From: Pseudomonadota bacterium
Lineage (GTDB): Bacteria; Pseudomonadota; Alphaproteobacteria; Acetobacterales; Acetobacteraceae
Direction: 5' to 3'
DNA: 33,681 nt
Assembly (NCBI GenBank): GCA_021805545.1
Contig: JAJZFB010000007.1
Coordinates: 1-33,681 of the forward strand
The first letter of the stretch is position 1, and every line of letters begins with the position of its first letter. Below the pieces are notes generated by a model. That model was not told where the DNA came from. It did no database searches and saw only the letters and a program-made list of their open reading frames with translations. Of this stretch, positions 25,412 through 33,535 are shown piece by piece. A program made the position numbers and the translations under genes.

Positions 25412-25515
25412 TAGAGCAATATCAGATCAGCTTGAATCGAAGATTTAAGCTGATCGGATGAAATTGCTCGCCCAAGCAAATTTAGAGCGTTTCCGATTGA
25501 TCGGAAAATGCTCTA
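25412..25515 (-). mobile_element. 104-bp MITE, copy B (inverted)
   Basis: The same element as copy A in the opposite orientation, with 1 difference from copy C (a G to T near the distal end). The left TA (25412-25413) is shared with an IS630-type end relic, just as copy A abuts the 65-bp element. The other end supplies the TAG stop codon of the minus-strand glucan synthase gene (complement of 25513-25515). Confidence 0.87.
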
Positions 25516-28218
25516 GTCGCCCGCCGCCGGGTGCAAGGCGCCCATGGCGCTAACCGGGCGCACCTTGGCCGGGGCAGGCAGCGCCATAGGCGCCTTGGCC
25601 GGCATGGCCGCCAGGATGGAGACAAAAACCGAGGCCAGATAAGGCATGGACTGGGTGAACAGCACCACGGCCCACAGCTTGGTTTCCAGCGTTGCCCAGT
25701 GGTGGCCAAAGCCAACCCCCAGCGCCGCCGCCCAGGTGAGCACCAGCAGCACCAGCTCCTCACGGGCCATTACCAGCCCCTGCACCAGGGCGGGCGCATC
25801 CTCCATCTTCGGCGTGCGCAGGAAGGGCAGCCTGCTGGTGAACAGGCCTTTCCACACTGCCTTGCCTATGGCGTGGCTCAAAGCCAGCCCGGCCACCGCC
25901 GCGCCCAGCCGGTCCATGAGGCCGCAAGGCACGCGGTTTTTATACAGGGCCAGAATCTGCACGATTTTGAAGAAAAACAGGGCAATGGAGGGCAGCATGA
26001 ACAAGACGATGGGGAACTCGAACCGCACCGGGTCGAAGATCAGCCCCGCGGACCAGGCCAGGCCCATCAGCAGGAACACAATGCCCAGCGCATCGCCAAA
26101 CCAGGGCGCCCAGCCGGCAATGAAGTGCCAGCGCTGGCCTGCCGTCAGCTCCTTGTTGAAGGGGTTGAACAGCGCCCCGGCATTGGCCCGCACAATGCGC
26201 ATGGCGCCATAGGCCCAGCGGTAGCGCTGCTTGCGGAAGGCGTTGTAGTCATCCGGCATCACGCCCTTGCCAAAGCTCTTTTTGGAATAAACCGCCTCGT
26301 ACCCGGCCCGGAACAGGCGCAGGCCAAGCTGGCTGTCCTCGGTAATGCACCATTCCGCCCAGCCGCCTTCGTTCATCAGCGCATCCTTGCGGATCAGCGT
26401 CATGGTGCCGTGCTGGATAATGGCGTTACGCTCGTTACGGGTGACCATGCCGGCATGGAAGAAGCCCGCATATTCCCAGAACATCATGCGCTTGAACAGG
26501 CCGCCGTCATTGTCACGGTAATCCTGCGGCGACTGGGTAAAGCCCACGGCCGGATTATCGAAAGCGGGCACCATGCAGCGCAGCCAGTCCGGGTCCACCA
26601 GATAATCGGAGTCGATCACACCGACCACTTCGGCATCCGGCGCCGTCTCACGCAGGGCGAAGTTGAGCGCGCCCGCCTTGTAGCCCTTGTACTTGCCCAG
26701 GGTGAAGAAGCGGAACTTGGGCCCCAGCCGCGCGCAATGCTCGGCCACCGGCTCCCACACGCGCGGGTCGGTGGTGTTGTTGTCGATCACCAGTACCTCG
26801 AACCGGTCATAATCCAGGTTCGCCAGCGCATCGAGCGTCTGCTTCACCATATGGGGCGGCTCGTTGCAGATGGGCAGGTGCAGCGAGACTTTCGGCAGCC
26901 TGGCACCCGCCGGAGCCGGAATGGGCTCGTAATGGCGGCGTGAGACGCGGCCGAACACGGTTTCCACCAGGTCGAAACCATCGGCGATGAGCAGGAAGAG
27001 CAGCAAGCCCTGCCCCGCCGCCAGCATGCCCCACACGGCGGCGGCGCTGTTGGAGAGATACGTCTCGCCCATGTTCATGAAGAGCAGCGCCAGGACCGAG
27101 GTGAACCCTTCCACCAGCGCGGCGAAAGCCAGCTTGCCCGGCAGGCGGATATCCGGCCGGCGCGAGAGCAGCGCCATGGTGGCAAGCAGCGAGACCAGCG
27201 CCGCGCCCAGCGCGTATTTCAGCCAGCCCGGGTTATTCTGCACCGGCCCGGTAAGCGACCATTTGGCATGGCGGCCCAGGGCAAACATACCCCAATAGCC
27301 GCCCGCGCGCCCCTCGAAGCTGGTTTTCCAGGGCTGGTCGAACGCCTCCATCACGAAATACTGGAGGTGCTTGCGCTGCGCGAGGTTGAAGAAATCGCGC
27401 AGAAAACGGGCCTGGTTGACGACACTTGGATGAGCGGCGCCAATGTTCACACCGTCCGAAGGCCAGCCGATCTCGCCAATAACAATGCGCTTGTTGGGAA
27501 AGCGGTCATGCACTTCCTGCATCCGGTACATCGCATCCTGCACCGCGATCTTTTCCGGCACGCCTTCCCAATAGGGCAGCAGATGGACGTTGATGAAATC
27601 GACGTTTTCGGCGAGCTGCGGATGCTTCAACCAGACATGCCAAGGCTCGGCGGTGGAAACCGGCACATGGGTCTTGGCCTTCACCTGGTCGATATAGGCG
27701 ATAAGCTGCGGCACGGTGAGATCGCCGCGCAGAATGGTCTCGTTACCAACCATGATCTGCTTGACGTCCGGGTTGGCATTGGCAACGCGGATGAGCTTGG
27801 CAACCTCCGCCTCATTGGCATTGGGGTGCCGGTCCAGCCAGCCGCCCAGCGTGACCTTAAGGTGCATGCCCTCGGCCAGGGCCGGAATCTGGCCAAGGTC
27901 GCCCTGCACCGTATAGGTGCTGATATTGTGGGTATATTTAGCGGCAAGGGCCAGGTCGGACTTTATCTGCGCCACGCTGGGATACACCCCCGTCGCGGGG
28001 CTTTCCCCTTTATGGAAGGGCGAAAAGGCGAAACCGCCAATCTCGCCGCGATAGGGCGGAATATCCGTTACCGGCCGGTTGGCCGCGGCCCACAGGCCAA
28101 ACGCCACCACCCCCACACCCATGGCGGCTGCCCAGGAAGACGGGCTGGCCCAGCCGCGGCGGGCTTTACGTGTGGAAATCTGCGCGGCTTCACGCTGGAT
28201 TTGCGAGTGGTACGTCAT
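25513..28218 (-). CDS. GH17-GT2 fusion membrane protein, probable beta-1,3-glucan synthase (NdvB-like)
   Basis: 901 residues. After one membrane anchor (about 28-46), residues 58-320 form a glycoside hydrolase family 17 domain with the acid/base Glu160 in VGNETI and the nucleophile Glu249 in VIGEIGWPSDG. Two or three membrane helices follow (about 333-420), then a GT2 glycosyltransferase domain: SLHLPICNEPP, DNNTTD, the DSD metal site (536-538), TED (626-628) and QRYRW (664-668), then four or more membrane helices. This is the layout of NdvB-type cyclic or branched beta-1,3-glucan synthases, where GT2 polymerises UDP-glucose and GH17 remodels or cyclises the chain in the periplasm. The product is inferred. 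The last residues end at a TAG provided by MITE copy B, so the native C-terminus may differ slightly. Confidence 0.9.
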   Translation of the reverse strand: MTYHSQIQREAAQISTRKARRGWASPSSWAAAMGVGVVAFGLWAAANRPVTDIPPYRGEIGGFAFSPFHKGESPATGVYPSVAQIKSDLALAAKYTHNISTYTVQGDLGQIPALAEGMHLKVTLGGWLDRHPNANEAEVAKLIRVANANPDVKQIMVGNETILRGDLTVPQLIAYIDQVKAKTHVPVSTAEPWHVWLKHPQLAENVDFINVHLLPYWEGVPEKIAVQDAMYRMQEVHDRFPNKRIVIGEIGWPSDGVNIGAAHPSVVNQARFLRDFFNLAQRKHLQYFVMEAFDQPWKTSFEGRAGGYWGMFALGRHAKWSLTGPVQNNPGWLKYALGAALVSLLATMALLSRRPDIRLPGKLAFAALVEGFTSVLALLFMNMGETYLSNSAAAVWGMLAAGQGLLLFLLIADGFDLVETVFGRVSRRHYEPIPAPAGARLPKVSLHLPICNEPPHMVKQTLDALANLDYDRFEVLVIDNNTTDPRVWEPVAEHCARLGPKFRFFTLGKYKGYKAGALNFALRETAPDAEVVGVIDSDYLVDPDWLRCMVPAFDNPAVGFTQSPQDYRDNDGGLFKRMMFWEYAGFFHAGMVTRNERNAIIQHGTMTLIRKDALMNEGGWAEWCITEDSQLGLRLFRAGYEAVYSKKSFGKGVMPDDYNAFRKQRYRWAYGAMRIVRANAGALFNPFNKELTAGQRWHFIAGWAPWFGDALGIVFLLMGLAWSAGLIFDPVRFEFPIVLFMLPSIALFFFKIVQILALYKNRVPCGLMDRLGAAVAGLALSHAIGKAVWKGLFTSRLPFLRTPKMEDAPALVQGLVMAREELVLLVLTWAAALGVGFGHHWATLETKLWAVVLFTQSMPYLASVFVSILAAMPAKAPMALPAPAKVRPVSAMGALHPAAGD

Positions 28219-28379
28219 GAATGAGGGTCCAAACCTGTCCGGGGAAACTCAGATGTAACGATCCATGACAGGCCAGTGCGGCACGGGCTGGGCGCGATTG
28301 TGTTCCAACTAAGGCAAACACATTCCGAATCCGCATCTGCCCCATGCCCGCCATACTGCGCGGGCGCGGAAATATGCGC

Positions 28380-28483
28380 TAGAGCATTTTCCGATCAATC
28401 GGAAACGCTCTAAATTTGCTTGGGCGAGCAATTTCATCCGATCAGCTTAAATCTTCGATTCAAGCTGATCGGATATTGCTCTA
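28380..28483 (+). mobile_element. 104-bp MITE, copy C
   Basis: The same orientation as copy A; TAGAGCATTTTCCGATCA to TGATCGGATATTGCTCTA. In this copy the internal GCTCTA (about 28407-28412) is intact, so the left 33 bp is itself a TAGAGC...GCTCTA palindrome. It lies in the 275-bp divergent region between the glucan synthase and the CorC-type gene and ends 10 bp before the latter's ATG. Confidence 0.87.
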
Positions 28484-28493
28484 GAACCAGCTC

Positions 28494-29786
28494 ATGCCCC
28501 TTACCCTTCAGCTCATCATCCTGGCCCTGCTCATCCTCCTCAACGGCGCCTTCGCGCTGGCCGAGCTTGCCCTTGTATCCGCCCGGCGGGCCATGCTGGC
28601 GCTTATGGAGCGCCAGCACATGCGCGGCGCGGCGCGGGCCAAGGTTCTGGCGGATAACCCGCAGAGCTTCCTGCCCACCACCCAGTTCGGCATCACGCTC
28701 ATCGGCATCCTCACCGGCGCCTTTGGCGGCGACCAGCTTGCCGCGCGCCTGGACGTGCCGCTGCTCACCCTGCCCTATATCGGCCATTATGCCGGGCCGC
28801 TCAGCGTGGTGCTCACGGTGCTCGCCATCACCTTTCTCACGCTGGTATTTGGCGAGCTGGTGCCCAAGCAGCTTGCCCTGCGCCAGCCAGAGCGCCTTTC
28901 CACCCTGGTGGCCGGGCCCATCGCGCTGCTGGCCAGGGCGGCGGCCCCGGCGGTGTGGCTGCTCGGCGTCTCCACCCGGCTGGTGCTGCGCCTGTTCGGC
29001 CCCGAGCCGGAAGACCCCCGCCAGGTGAGCGAGGAAGAGCTGAAGGCCATTCTGGTGGAGGGTGCTGAAACCGGCATGCTGGAAACGGAAGAGCGCGACA
29101 TTATCGAGCGCGTGCTGCGCCTGGCCGACAAACCCGTGCGCGCCATCATGACCCCGCGCACGGAAATCATCTGGATAGACCGCACCGCCACGCAGGCCGA
29201 TATAATTGCCGTTCTGCACAAGGCCCCGCATTCGCGCTTTGTGGTGTGCGACCGCACGGTGGACAATGTAACCGGCGTGGTGCAGGCCAAGGATTTGCTG
29301 GACCGCGCCCTGGCCGGCAAACCCTTCACCCTTACCGAAGCGCTACGCCGCCCGCTGGCCATACCCGATTCCGTAACGGCGCTGGAGGCGCTGGAACGGC
29401 TGAAGGGCGACCAGTTCGGCATGGCGCTGGTGCTGGACGAATATGGCAGCTTCGAAGGCATTATTACGGCCGCCGACGTGCTGGAAGCCATTGTAGGCGA
29501 TTCCGAAACCTCCGGCCCGCCCGCCCACGCCCCGGAACCGCCGCCCGACACAATGTACGAGCTGGACGGCATGACCCCCGTGGACGAAGCCAAAGCCCGC
29601 CTGCATTTGCCCAAACTGCCCGCCCAAGGCAGCTACCACACGCTGGCCGGACTGATCCTAGCCTTACTGCTCCGCCCCGCCCACAAAGGCGACGCCATTT
29701 TGTTTGGGGGCTGGAAGTTCGAGGTGCTGGCAATGGATGGGCGGCGGATTGAGCGCGTGCGCGTGGTGCGGGAGACGGGGGAGTGA
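28494..29786 (+). CDS. HlyC/CorC family (CNNM-CBS) transporter protein
   Basis: 430 residues. An N-terminal CNNM/DUF21 domain (about 1-185) with three to four membrane helices and the NGAFALAELALVSARR and TLVFGELVPKQLAL motifs; a CBS pair (about 205-335, VRAIMTPRTEIIWID, then VLDEYGSFEGIITAADVLE); and a C-terminal CorC_HlyC domain (about 350-425). The family is linked to Mg2+/Co2+ efflux and Mg2+ homeostasis; the name hemolysin in older annotations is misleading. There is no Shine-Dalgarno sequence, since the ATG begins 10 bp after MITE copy C, which has probably displaced the original leader. Confidence 0.9.
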   Translation: MPLTLQLIILALLILLNGAFALAELALVSARRAMLALMERQHMRGAARAKVLADNPQSFLPTTQFGITLIGILTGAFGGDQLAARLDVPLLTLPYIGHYAGPLSVVLTVLAITFLTLVFGELVPKQLALRQPERLSTLVAGPIALLARAAAPAVWLLGVSTRLVLRLFGPEPEDPRQVSEEELKAILVEGAETGMLETEERDIIERVLRLADKPVRAIMTPRTEIIWIDRTATQADIIAVLHKAPHSRFVVCDRTVDNVTGVVQAKDLLDRALAGKPFTLTEALRRPLAIPDSVTALEALERLKGDQFGMALVLDEYGSFEGIITAADVLEAIVGDSETSGPPAHAPEPPPDTMYELDGMTPVDEAKARLHLPKLPAQGSYHTLAGLILALLLRPAHKGDAILFGGWKFEVLAMDGRRIERVRVVRETGE

Positions 29787-29910
29787 AAATCCTGGACGTT
29801 CTGCCATCGTTCTCAGTTTCCTCCATGGCAACGGCAATAATAATATCTTGCCTTGTCGGTATTTGTCTTGTCTGGCATTATTATTCCGCCTGATGGAGCT
29901 TGAGAAAATC

Positions 29911-30663
29911 ATGAAGAATTTAAAAGTGTGCGTATTTGGTGATTCCCACTCCGTTTATTTCGGCGCAACACCGCAGCTCATTCACATGAAACCCGAGTAT
30001 AATGCCCTCGATCTCAAATTAGAGGTAATCCAGGGCGCTACAGTAAAGGGACTAGGGAAGAGAGTCGCAACCCTGAACACATTGGCTAAGATTGATGATT
30101 CCATCCATAAATACTCTCCCGATATTGTCGTTCTTGCGTTCGGCCAAGTTGATGTGGAGCTTGGATATTATTATGTCACAGTCGTAAAGGGCGAAGAAAT
30201 TAGCCCGGAAAGCTACATAAAATCTTTGACTGATACGTATCTGAAATTCATCCAAGAAAAAAGCCAGGGCAAGTATCTACTCGTTGTTAAAGGCATCAAT
30301 CCTCCCGTACTATCCTTCTTCAAAACCAAAGCTCTAACTTACACAAACCGGATAATCACTGAAAACATCGAGGATGAATCCGAGCAAAGGCGCCTCTTCG
30401 AGTCGCTTAAAATCAATTTTCCCGATGACACGGCGCGACTTAGAAACCACCTTTTTTTTAATACTCTTATAGAAGAGCATGCGCAGCGCTATGGCTTTGA
30501 TTATTATGACATCAATCGCTACCTAATTGAACCTGGAACAAACCACGTCAAGCTCAGCCTTATTCCCTCTGCTTTCGACCATCACATAGCCGACACACTT
30601 GAAGTACGCATGCAATATTTGGATGGCATTTTGAACGTCGCCCAAAGCAGGGGACTTTTGTAA
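29911..30663 (+). CDS. SGNH/GDSL hydrolase-like protein, AT-rich
   Basis: 250 residues from ATG 29911 (MKNLKVCVFGDSHSVYFG), with GAG a few bases upstream. The GDSH near residues 10-13 fits block I of SGNH hydrolases with Ser12 as nucleophile, and VVLAFGQVDVELGYYY resembles the block with the oxyanion-hole residues. Near the C-terminus FDHHIAD supplies Asp and His but not the canonical D-x-x-H spacing. No signal peptide, so it is probably cytoplasmic. Codon use (AAA, ATA, TTA, many A/T third positions) is unlike every neighbour, which suggests horizontal transfer. Such proteins occur in polysaccharide loci, but the substrate is unknown. An in-frame ATG at 29893 is an alternative start. Confidence 0.7.
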   Translation: MKNLKVCVFGDSHSVYFGATPQLIHMKPEYNALDLKLEVIQGATVKGLGKRVATLNTLAKIDDSIHKYSPDIVVLAFGQVDVELGYYYVTVVKGEEISPESYIKSLTDTYLKFIQEKSQGKYLLVVKGINPPVLSFFKTKALTYTNRIITENIEDESEQRRLFESLKINFPDDTARLRNHLFFNTLIEEHAQRYGFDYYDINRYLIEPGTNHVKLSLIPSAFDHHIADTLEVRMQYLDGILNVAQSRGLL

Positions 30664-30698
30664 TTACCACGCAAGTATCGGCTGCATTCACCATAATT

Positions 30699-32066
30699 TT
30701 ACCCCACCGCCCTCTCCACCGCCCTTGCCACCCTCAACGCCACATCGTCACGGTAAAGCGGTGCCGCCACCTGCACAGCGGTGGGCAACCCCGCCGCACC
30801 TACCCCAACCGGGATGGAAACCGCGGGCTGGCGCGTGAGGTTGAACAGGAACGTCCAGGGTGCCCAATGCCGCCACAACGCCGTTACGGGGTCGTCCAGC
30901 TTTGCCTCGGCCAAGGGGGCGCAATGCGGCACGGTGGGGCAGAGAATCGCATCCACATCCAACGCCGCCATGGCATGCGCCGCCTGCACGCGCAGCGCCT
31001 CACCCTCGATAACGGCAACGCCCGGCGTGGCGCCGAATTGTTCCGCCACAAAACGTAAACCCGGGTCCATCAGCCCGCGTCTGCCCGCCTCCACCTGCGC
31101 CACGCCGCGCGCCAGCGCCACGCCCCAGATTTTTGAGAACACGTCCGAAATATCGGGCAAATCCACCGATAAATCCGAAACCCTAGCCCCCTGCGCTTCC
31201 AGCCCGCGCCGCGCCGCCTCCAGCGCCGCCATGCCGTCCGCATCCAGCGGTGCATCGAAACCCGGGCGCATCAGCACGCCAATACGCAAACCCGCCACGC
31301 CATCTTCTATCCCGGCCAGGTAATCGCGCGGGGCATCGGGCAGAGAGAACGGGTCCGCCGCATCGTGCCCCGCCAGCACCGAGAGCATGAGCGCCGCGTC
31401 GCGCACCGAGCGCGCCATGGGTCCGGCCACGGCCACATGGCCAAACGCCCCCAGCGGCCATTGCGGCACGCGCCCGAAGCTCGGCTTAACCCCCACCACG
31501 CCGGACCACGCGGCGGGAATCCGCACGGAGCCTCCGGCATCCGTGCCCACATGCAGCGGGCCGAAAAACGCCGCCGCAGCCGCGGCCGCCCCGGCGGAGG
31601 AGCCGCCCGGCGTGTGCGCCACATTCCACGGGTTGCGGGTAATGCCGTGCAGCGGGCAGTCGCCTGGGGTTTTCCAGCCAAACTCGCTGGTGGTGGTTTT
31701 GCCTATCAGCACCGCCCCGGCGCGCTTAAGCCGCTGCACCAGCGGCGCATCCTCCGCCACCGGCGCGGGGTCTGTCACCTTGCTGCCGCGCCGTGTTGGC
31801 AGGCCCGCCACGTCTATCAAATCCTTCACCGTCACCGGTACGCCATCCAGCGCGCCCTTGGCCTCGCCCCAGGCCCAGCGCCGCGCACTTTCACGCGCCG
31901 CCTGCAGGGCTTGCGGGTTCATCACGGCAAAGGCGTTAATCTCGGGGTTGCGCCGGGCGATGCGCTCGGTCACCGCCTGCAGCGCCTCCAGCGGGTTAAG
32001 CTGCCTGGCCGCATAGGCCGCCAGCAGCTCCCCGGCATCCAAAGCCGCCGGGTCTGTTACATCCAT
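30699..32066 (-). CDS. Amidase (amidase signature family)
   Basis: 455 residues from ATG 32066 (MDVTDPAALDAGELLA). The Ser-cisSer-Lys triad is visible: Lys81 in VTVKDLIDVAGLPT, the cis-serine in GGSSAGAAAA (156-157), and the nucleophile Ser180 in GTDAGGSVRIPA. Neither a signal peptide nor a C-terminal GatA tail is recognisable, so I call it a general amidase rather than the tRNA amidotransferase subunit; the substrate is unknown. Its ATG lies inside the last codons of the upstream cysteine synthase gene (10-nt overlap), so the two are translationally coupled. Confidence 0.9.
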   Translation of the reverse strand: MDVTDPAALDAGELLAAYAARQLNPLEALQAVTERIARRNPEINAFAVMNPQALQAARESARRWAWGEAKGALDGVPVTVKDLIDVAGLPTRRGSKVTDPAPVAEDAPLVQRLKRAGAVLIGKTTTSEFGWKTPGDCPLHGITRNPWNVAHTPGGSSAGAAAAAAAFFGPLHVGTDAGGSVRIPAAWSGVVGVKPSFGRVPQWPLGAFGHVAVAGPMARSVRDAALMLSVLAGHDAADPFSLPDAPRDYLAGIEDGVAGLRIGVLMRPGFDAPLDADGMAALEAARRGLEAQGARVSDLSVDLPDISDVFSKIWGVALARGVAQVEAGRRGLMDPGLRFVAEQFGATPGVAVIEGEALRVQAAHAMAALDVDAILCPTVPHCAPLAEAKLDDPVTALWRHWAPWTFLFNLTRQPAVSIPVGVGAAGLPTAVQVAAPLYRDDVALRVARAVERAVG

Positions 32067-33040
32067 GGGGGCACCGGCAGGTTTTTGCCGCGCAGGAAAT
32101 CCGGGTTGAACAGCTTGCTCTGGTAGCGCGAGCCACCATCGCACAGCATGGTCACAATCGTATGCCCCGGCCCCATCTCGCGCGCCACGCGGATGGCGGC
32201 GGCCACGTTAATCCCCGCCGAGCCGCCCACGGAAATCCCCTCGCGGATCAGCAGATCGAAAATCTGCTCCAGCGCCTCGGGGTCCGGTATCCGCACCGCA
32301 TCGTCAATCGGCGCGCCCTCCAAATTGCCCGGCACGCGCGACTGGCCAATGCCCTCGGTAATCGACGAGCCTTCCACCGTCAGGTCGTTGCTCTTCACCC
32401 AGCCGTAAAGCGCGCTGCCCTCCGGGTCCGCCAGCACAATTTTAACGCCCGGCTTGCGCGCCTTCAGCGCCAGCGCCACCCCGGCCAGCGTGCCGCCCGT
32501 ACCGCAGGCGCAGGTAAAGGCATCCACCTTGCCCCCGGTCTGCGCCCATATTTCCGGCCCGGTGGTGGCGCGGTGCCCCTCGCGGTTGGCCAGATTATCG
32601 AACTGGTTGGCCCAAACCGCCCCCAGCTCCTCGGCCAGGCGGCGGCTTACATGCACGTAATTCCCGGGGTCGCGGAACGGCTTGGCCGGCACCAGCCGCA
32701 AATCCGCGCCGATCATGCGCAGAAAATCAATCTTCTCGCGGCTTTGCGTCTCGGGCATGACAATAACGCAGCGATACCCCAGCGCATTGGCCACCAGCGT
32801 CAGCCCTATGCCGGTATTGCCCGCCGTACCCTCCACAATAATCCCGCCGGGGCGCAACACCCCGCGCGCCTCGGCATCGCGGATAATGGCCAGAGCCGCC
32901 CTGTCCTTCACCGAGCCGCCGGGCGAGCAGAACTCCGCCTTGCCCAGAATCTCGCACCCCGTGGCGGCCGAGGCGCGCTTCAGCCGTATCAGCGGCGTGT
33001 TACCGATGGCCCCCAACAACCCGTCCGCCACTGTTTCCAT
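32057..33040 (-). CDS. cysK: Cysteine synthase (O-acetylserine sulfhydrylase), CysK-like
   Basis: A PLP enzyme that makes cysteine from O-acetylserine and sulfide. 327 residues: start METVADGLLGAIGNTPLIRL, PLP lysine Lys45 in GGSVKDRAA, substrate loop EGTAGNTGIGLT (about 70-81), and the phosphate-binding loop CGTGGTLAGV (about 190). GGSAGINVAAA is near the C-terminus. It could belong to the cystathionine beta-synthase-like side of the fold, but there is no regulatory domain. It is cotranslated with the amidase (shared GATG/TAA overlap) and is divergent from a rhodanese gene, which suggests a local sulfur theme. Confidence 0.9.
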   Translation of the reverse strand: METVADGLLGAIGNTPLIRLKRASAATGCEILGKAEFCSPGGSVKDRAALAIIRDAEARGVLRPGGIIVEGTAGNTGIGLTLVANALGYRCVIVMPETQSREKIDFLRMIGADLRLVPAKPFRDPGNYVHVSRRLAEELGAVWANQFDNLANREGHRATTGPEIWAQTGGKVDAFTCACGTGGTLAGVALALKARKPGVKIVLADPEGSALYGWVKSNDLTVEGSSITEGIGQSRVPGNLEGAPIDDAVRIPDPEALEQIFDLLIREGISVGGSAGINVAAAIRVAREMGPGHTIVTMLCDGGSRYQSKLFNPDFLRGKNLPVPPWM

Positions 33041-33087
33041 CGTCCACGCTCCCGGCTATGCTGCAACAAATAATCCCGGAGGATATT

Positions 33088-33498
33088 ATGATCGAAGATG
33101 TTCCACCGCGACAGGTCTGGGAAGCATTAATGAGCAACCCCGCCGCCGCGCTATGCGATTGCCGCACCAATGCGGAGTGGAACTTCGTCGGCCTGCCGGA
33201 TTTAAGCCAGACCGGCAAGCAGCCCGTGCTCATCCAATGGCAGGTCTTCCCCGCCATGCAGCCCAACCCCAAATTCCTGGAAGCCCTGGCCGCCGCCCAT
33301 CTCGGCCCGGACGGCCACATCTACTTCATCTGCCGCTCCGGCGCCCGCAGCATGGCCGCCGCCCAGGCCGCCAAGGCGGCGGGGTACAAGCATGTGTATA
33401 ACGTGCGCGACGGGTTTGAAGGCCCGCCCGATGCGCGGGGGCATAGGGGGCTGGTTGGCGGCTGGAAGGCTGACGGGCTGCCTTGGCGGCAGGGGTAG
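33088..33498 (+). CDS. Rhodanese-like domain protein
   Basis: 136 residues from ATG 33088, with CGGAGG 4-5 nt upstream. A single rhodanese domain: ALCDCRTNAEWNFVGLPDL, HIYFICRSGARSMAAAQAAK with the sulfur-carrying Cys82, and YNVRDGFEG. The active-site loop CRSGARS is six residues, as in sulfurtransferases rather than Cdc25-type phosphatases. No signal peptide, so it is cytoplasmic. It is divergent from cysK across 47 bp, so the promoters overlap; a role in sulfide or persulfide handling beside cysteine synthase is plausible but inferred. Confidence 0.92.
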   Translation: MIEDVPPRQVWEALMSNPAAALCDCRTNAEWNFVGLPDLSQTGKQPVLIQWQVFPAMQPNPKFLEALAAAHLGPDGHIYFICRSGARSMAAAQAAKAAGYKHVYNVRDGFEGPPDARGHRGLVGGWKADGLPWRQG

Positions 33499-33535
33499 TA
33501 TTGTTTGAGTCGGCTTTAGGTACAATTTAATTGCG

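Noticed and set aside
25178-25414. Plus-strand frame MPVRDVPVPIDKP... as a small gene
   Set aside because: It runs straight through a strong terminator hairpin and ends in the IS630-end relic, and its Pro/Arg/Ala-rich sequence resembles no family I know.
23684-28483. The repeated 104-bp units as a CRISPR-like or spaced-repeat array
   Set aside because: The spacing is kilobases with normal genes between copies, the orientation varies, and the ends carry TA target sites, all of which fit a MITE.
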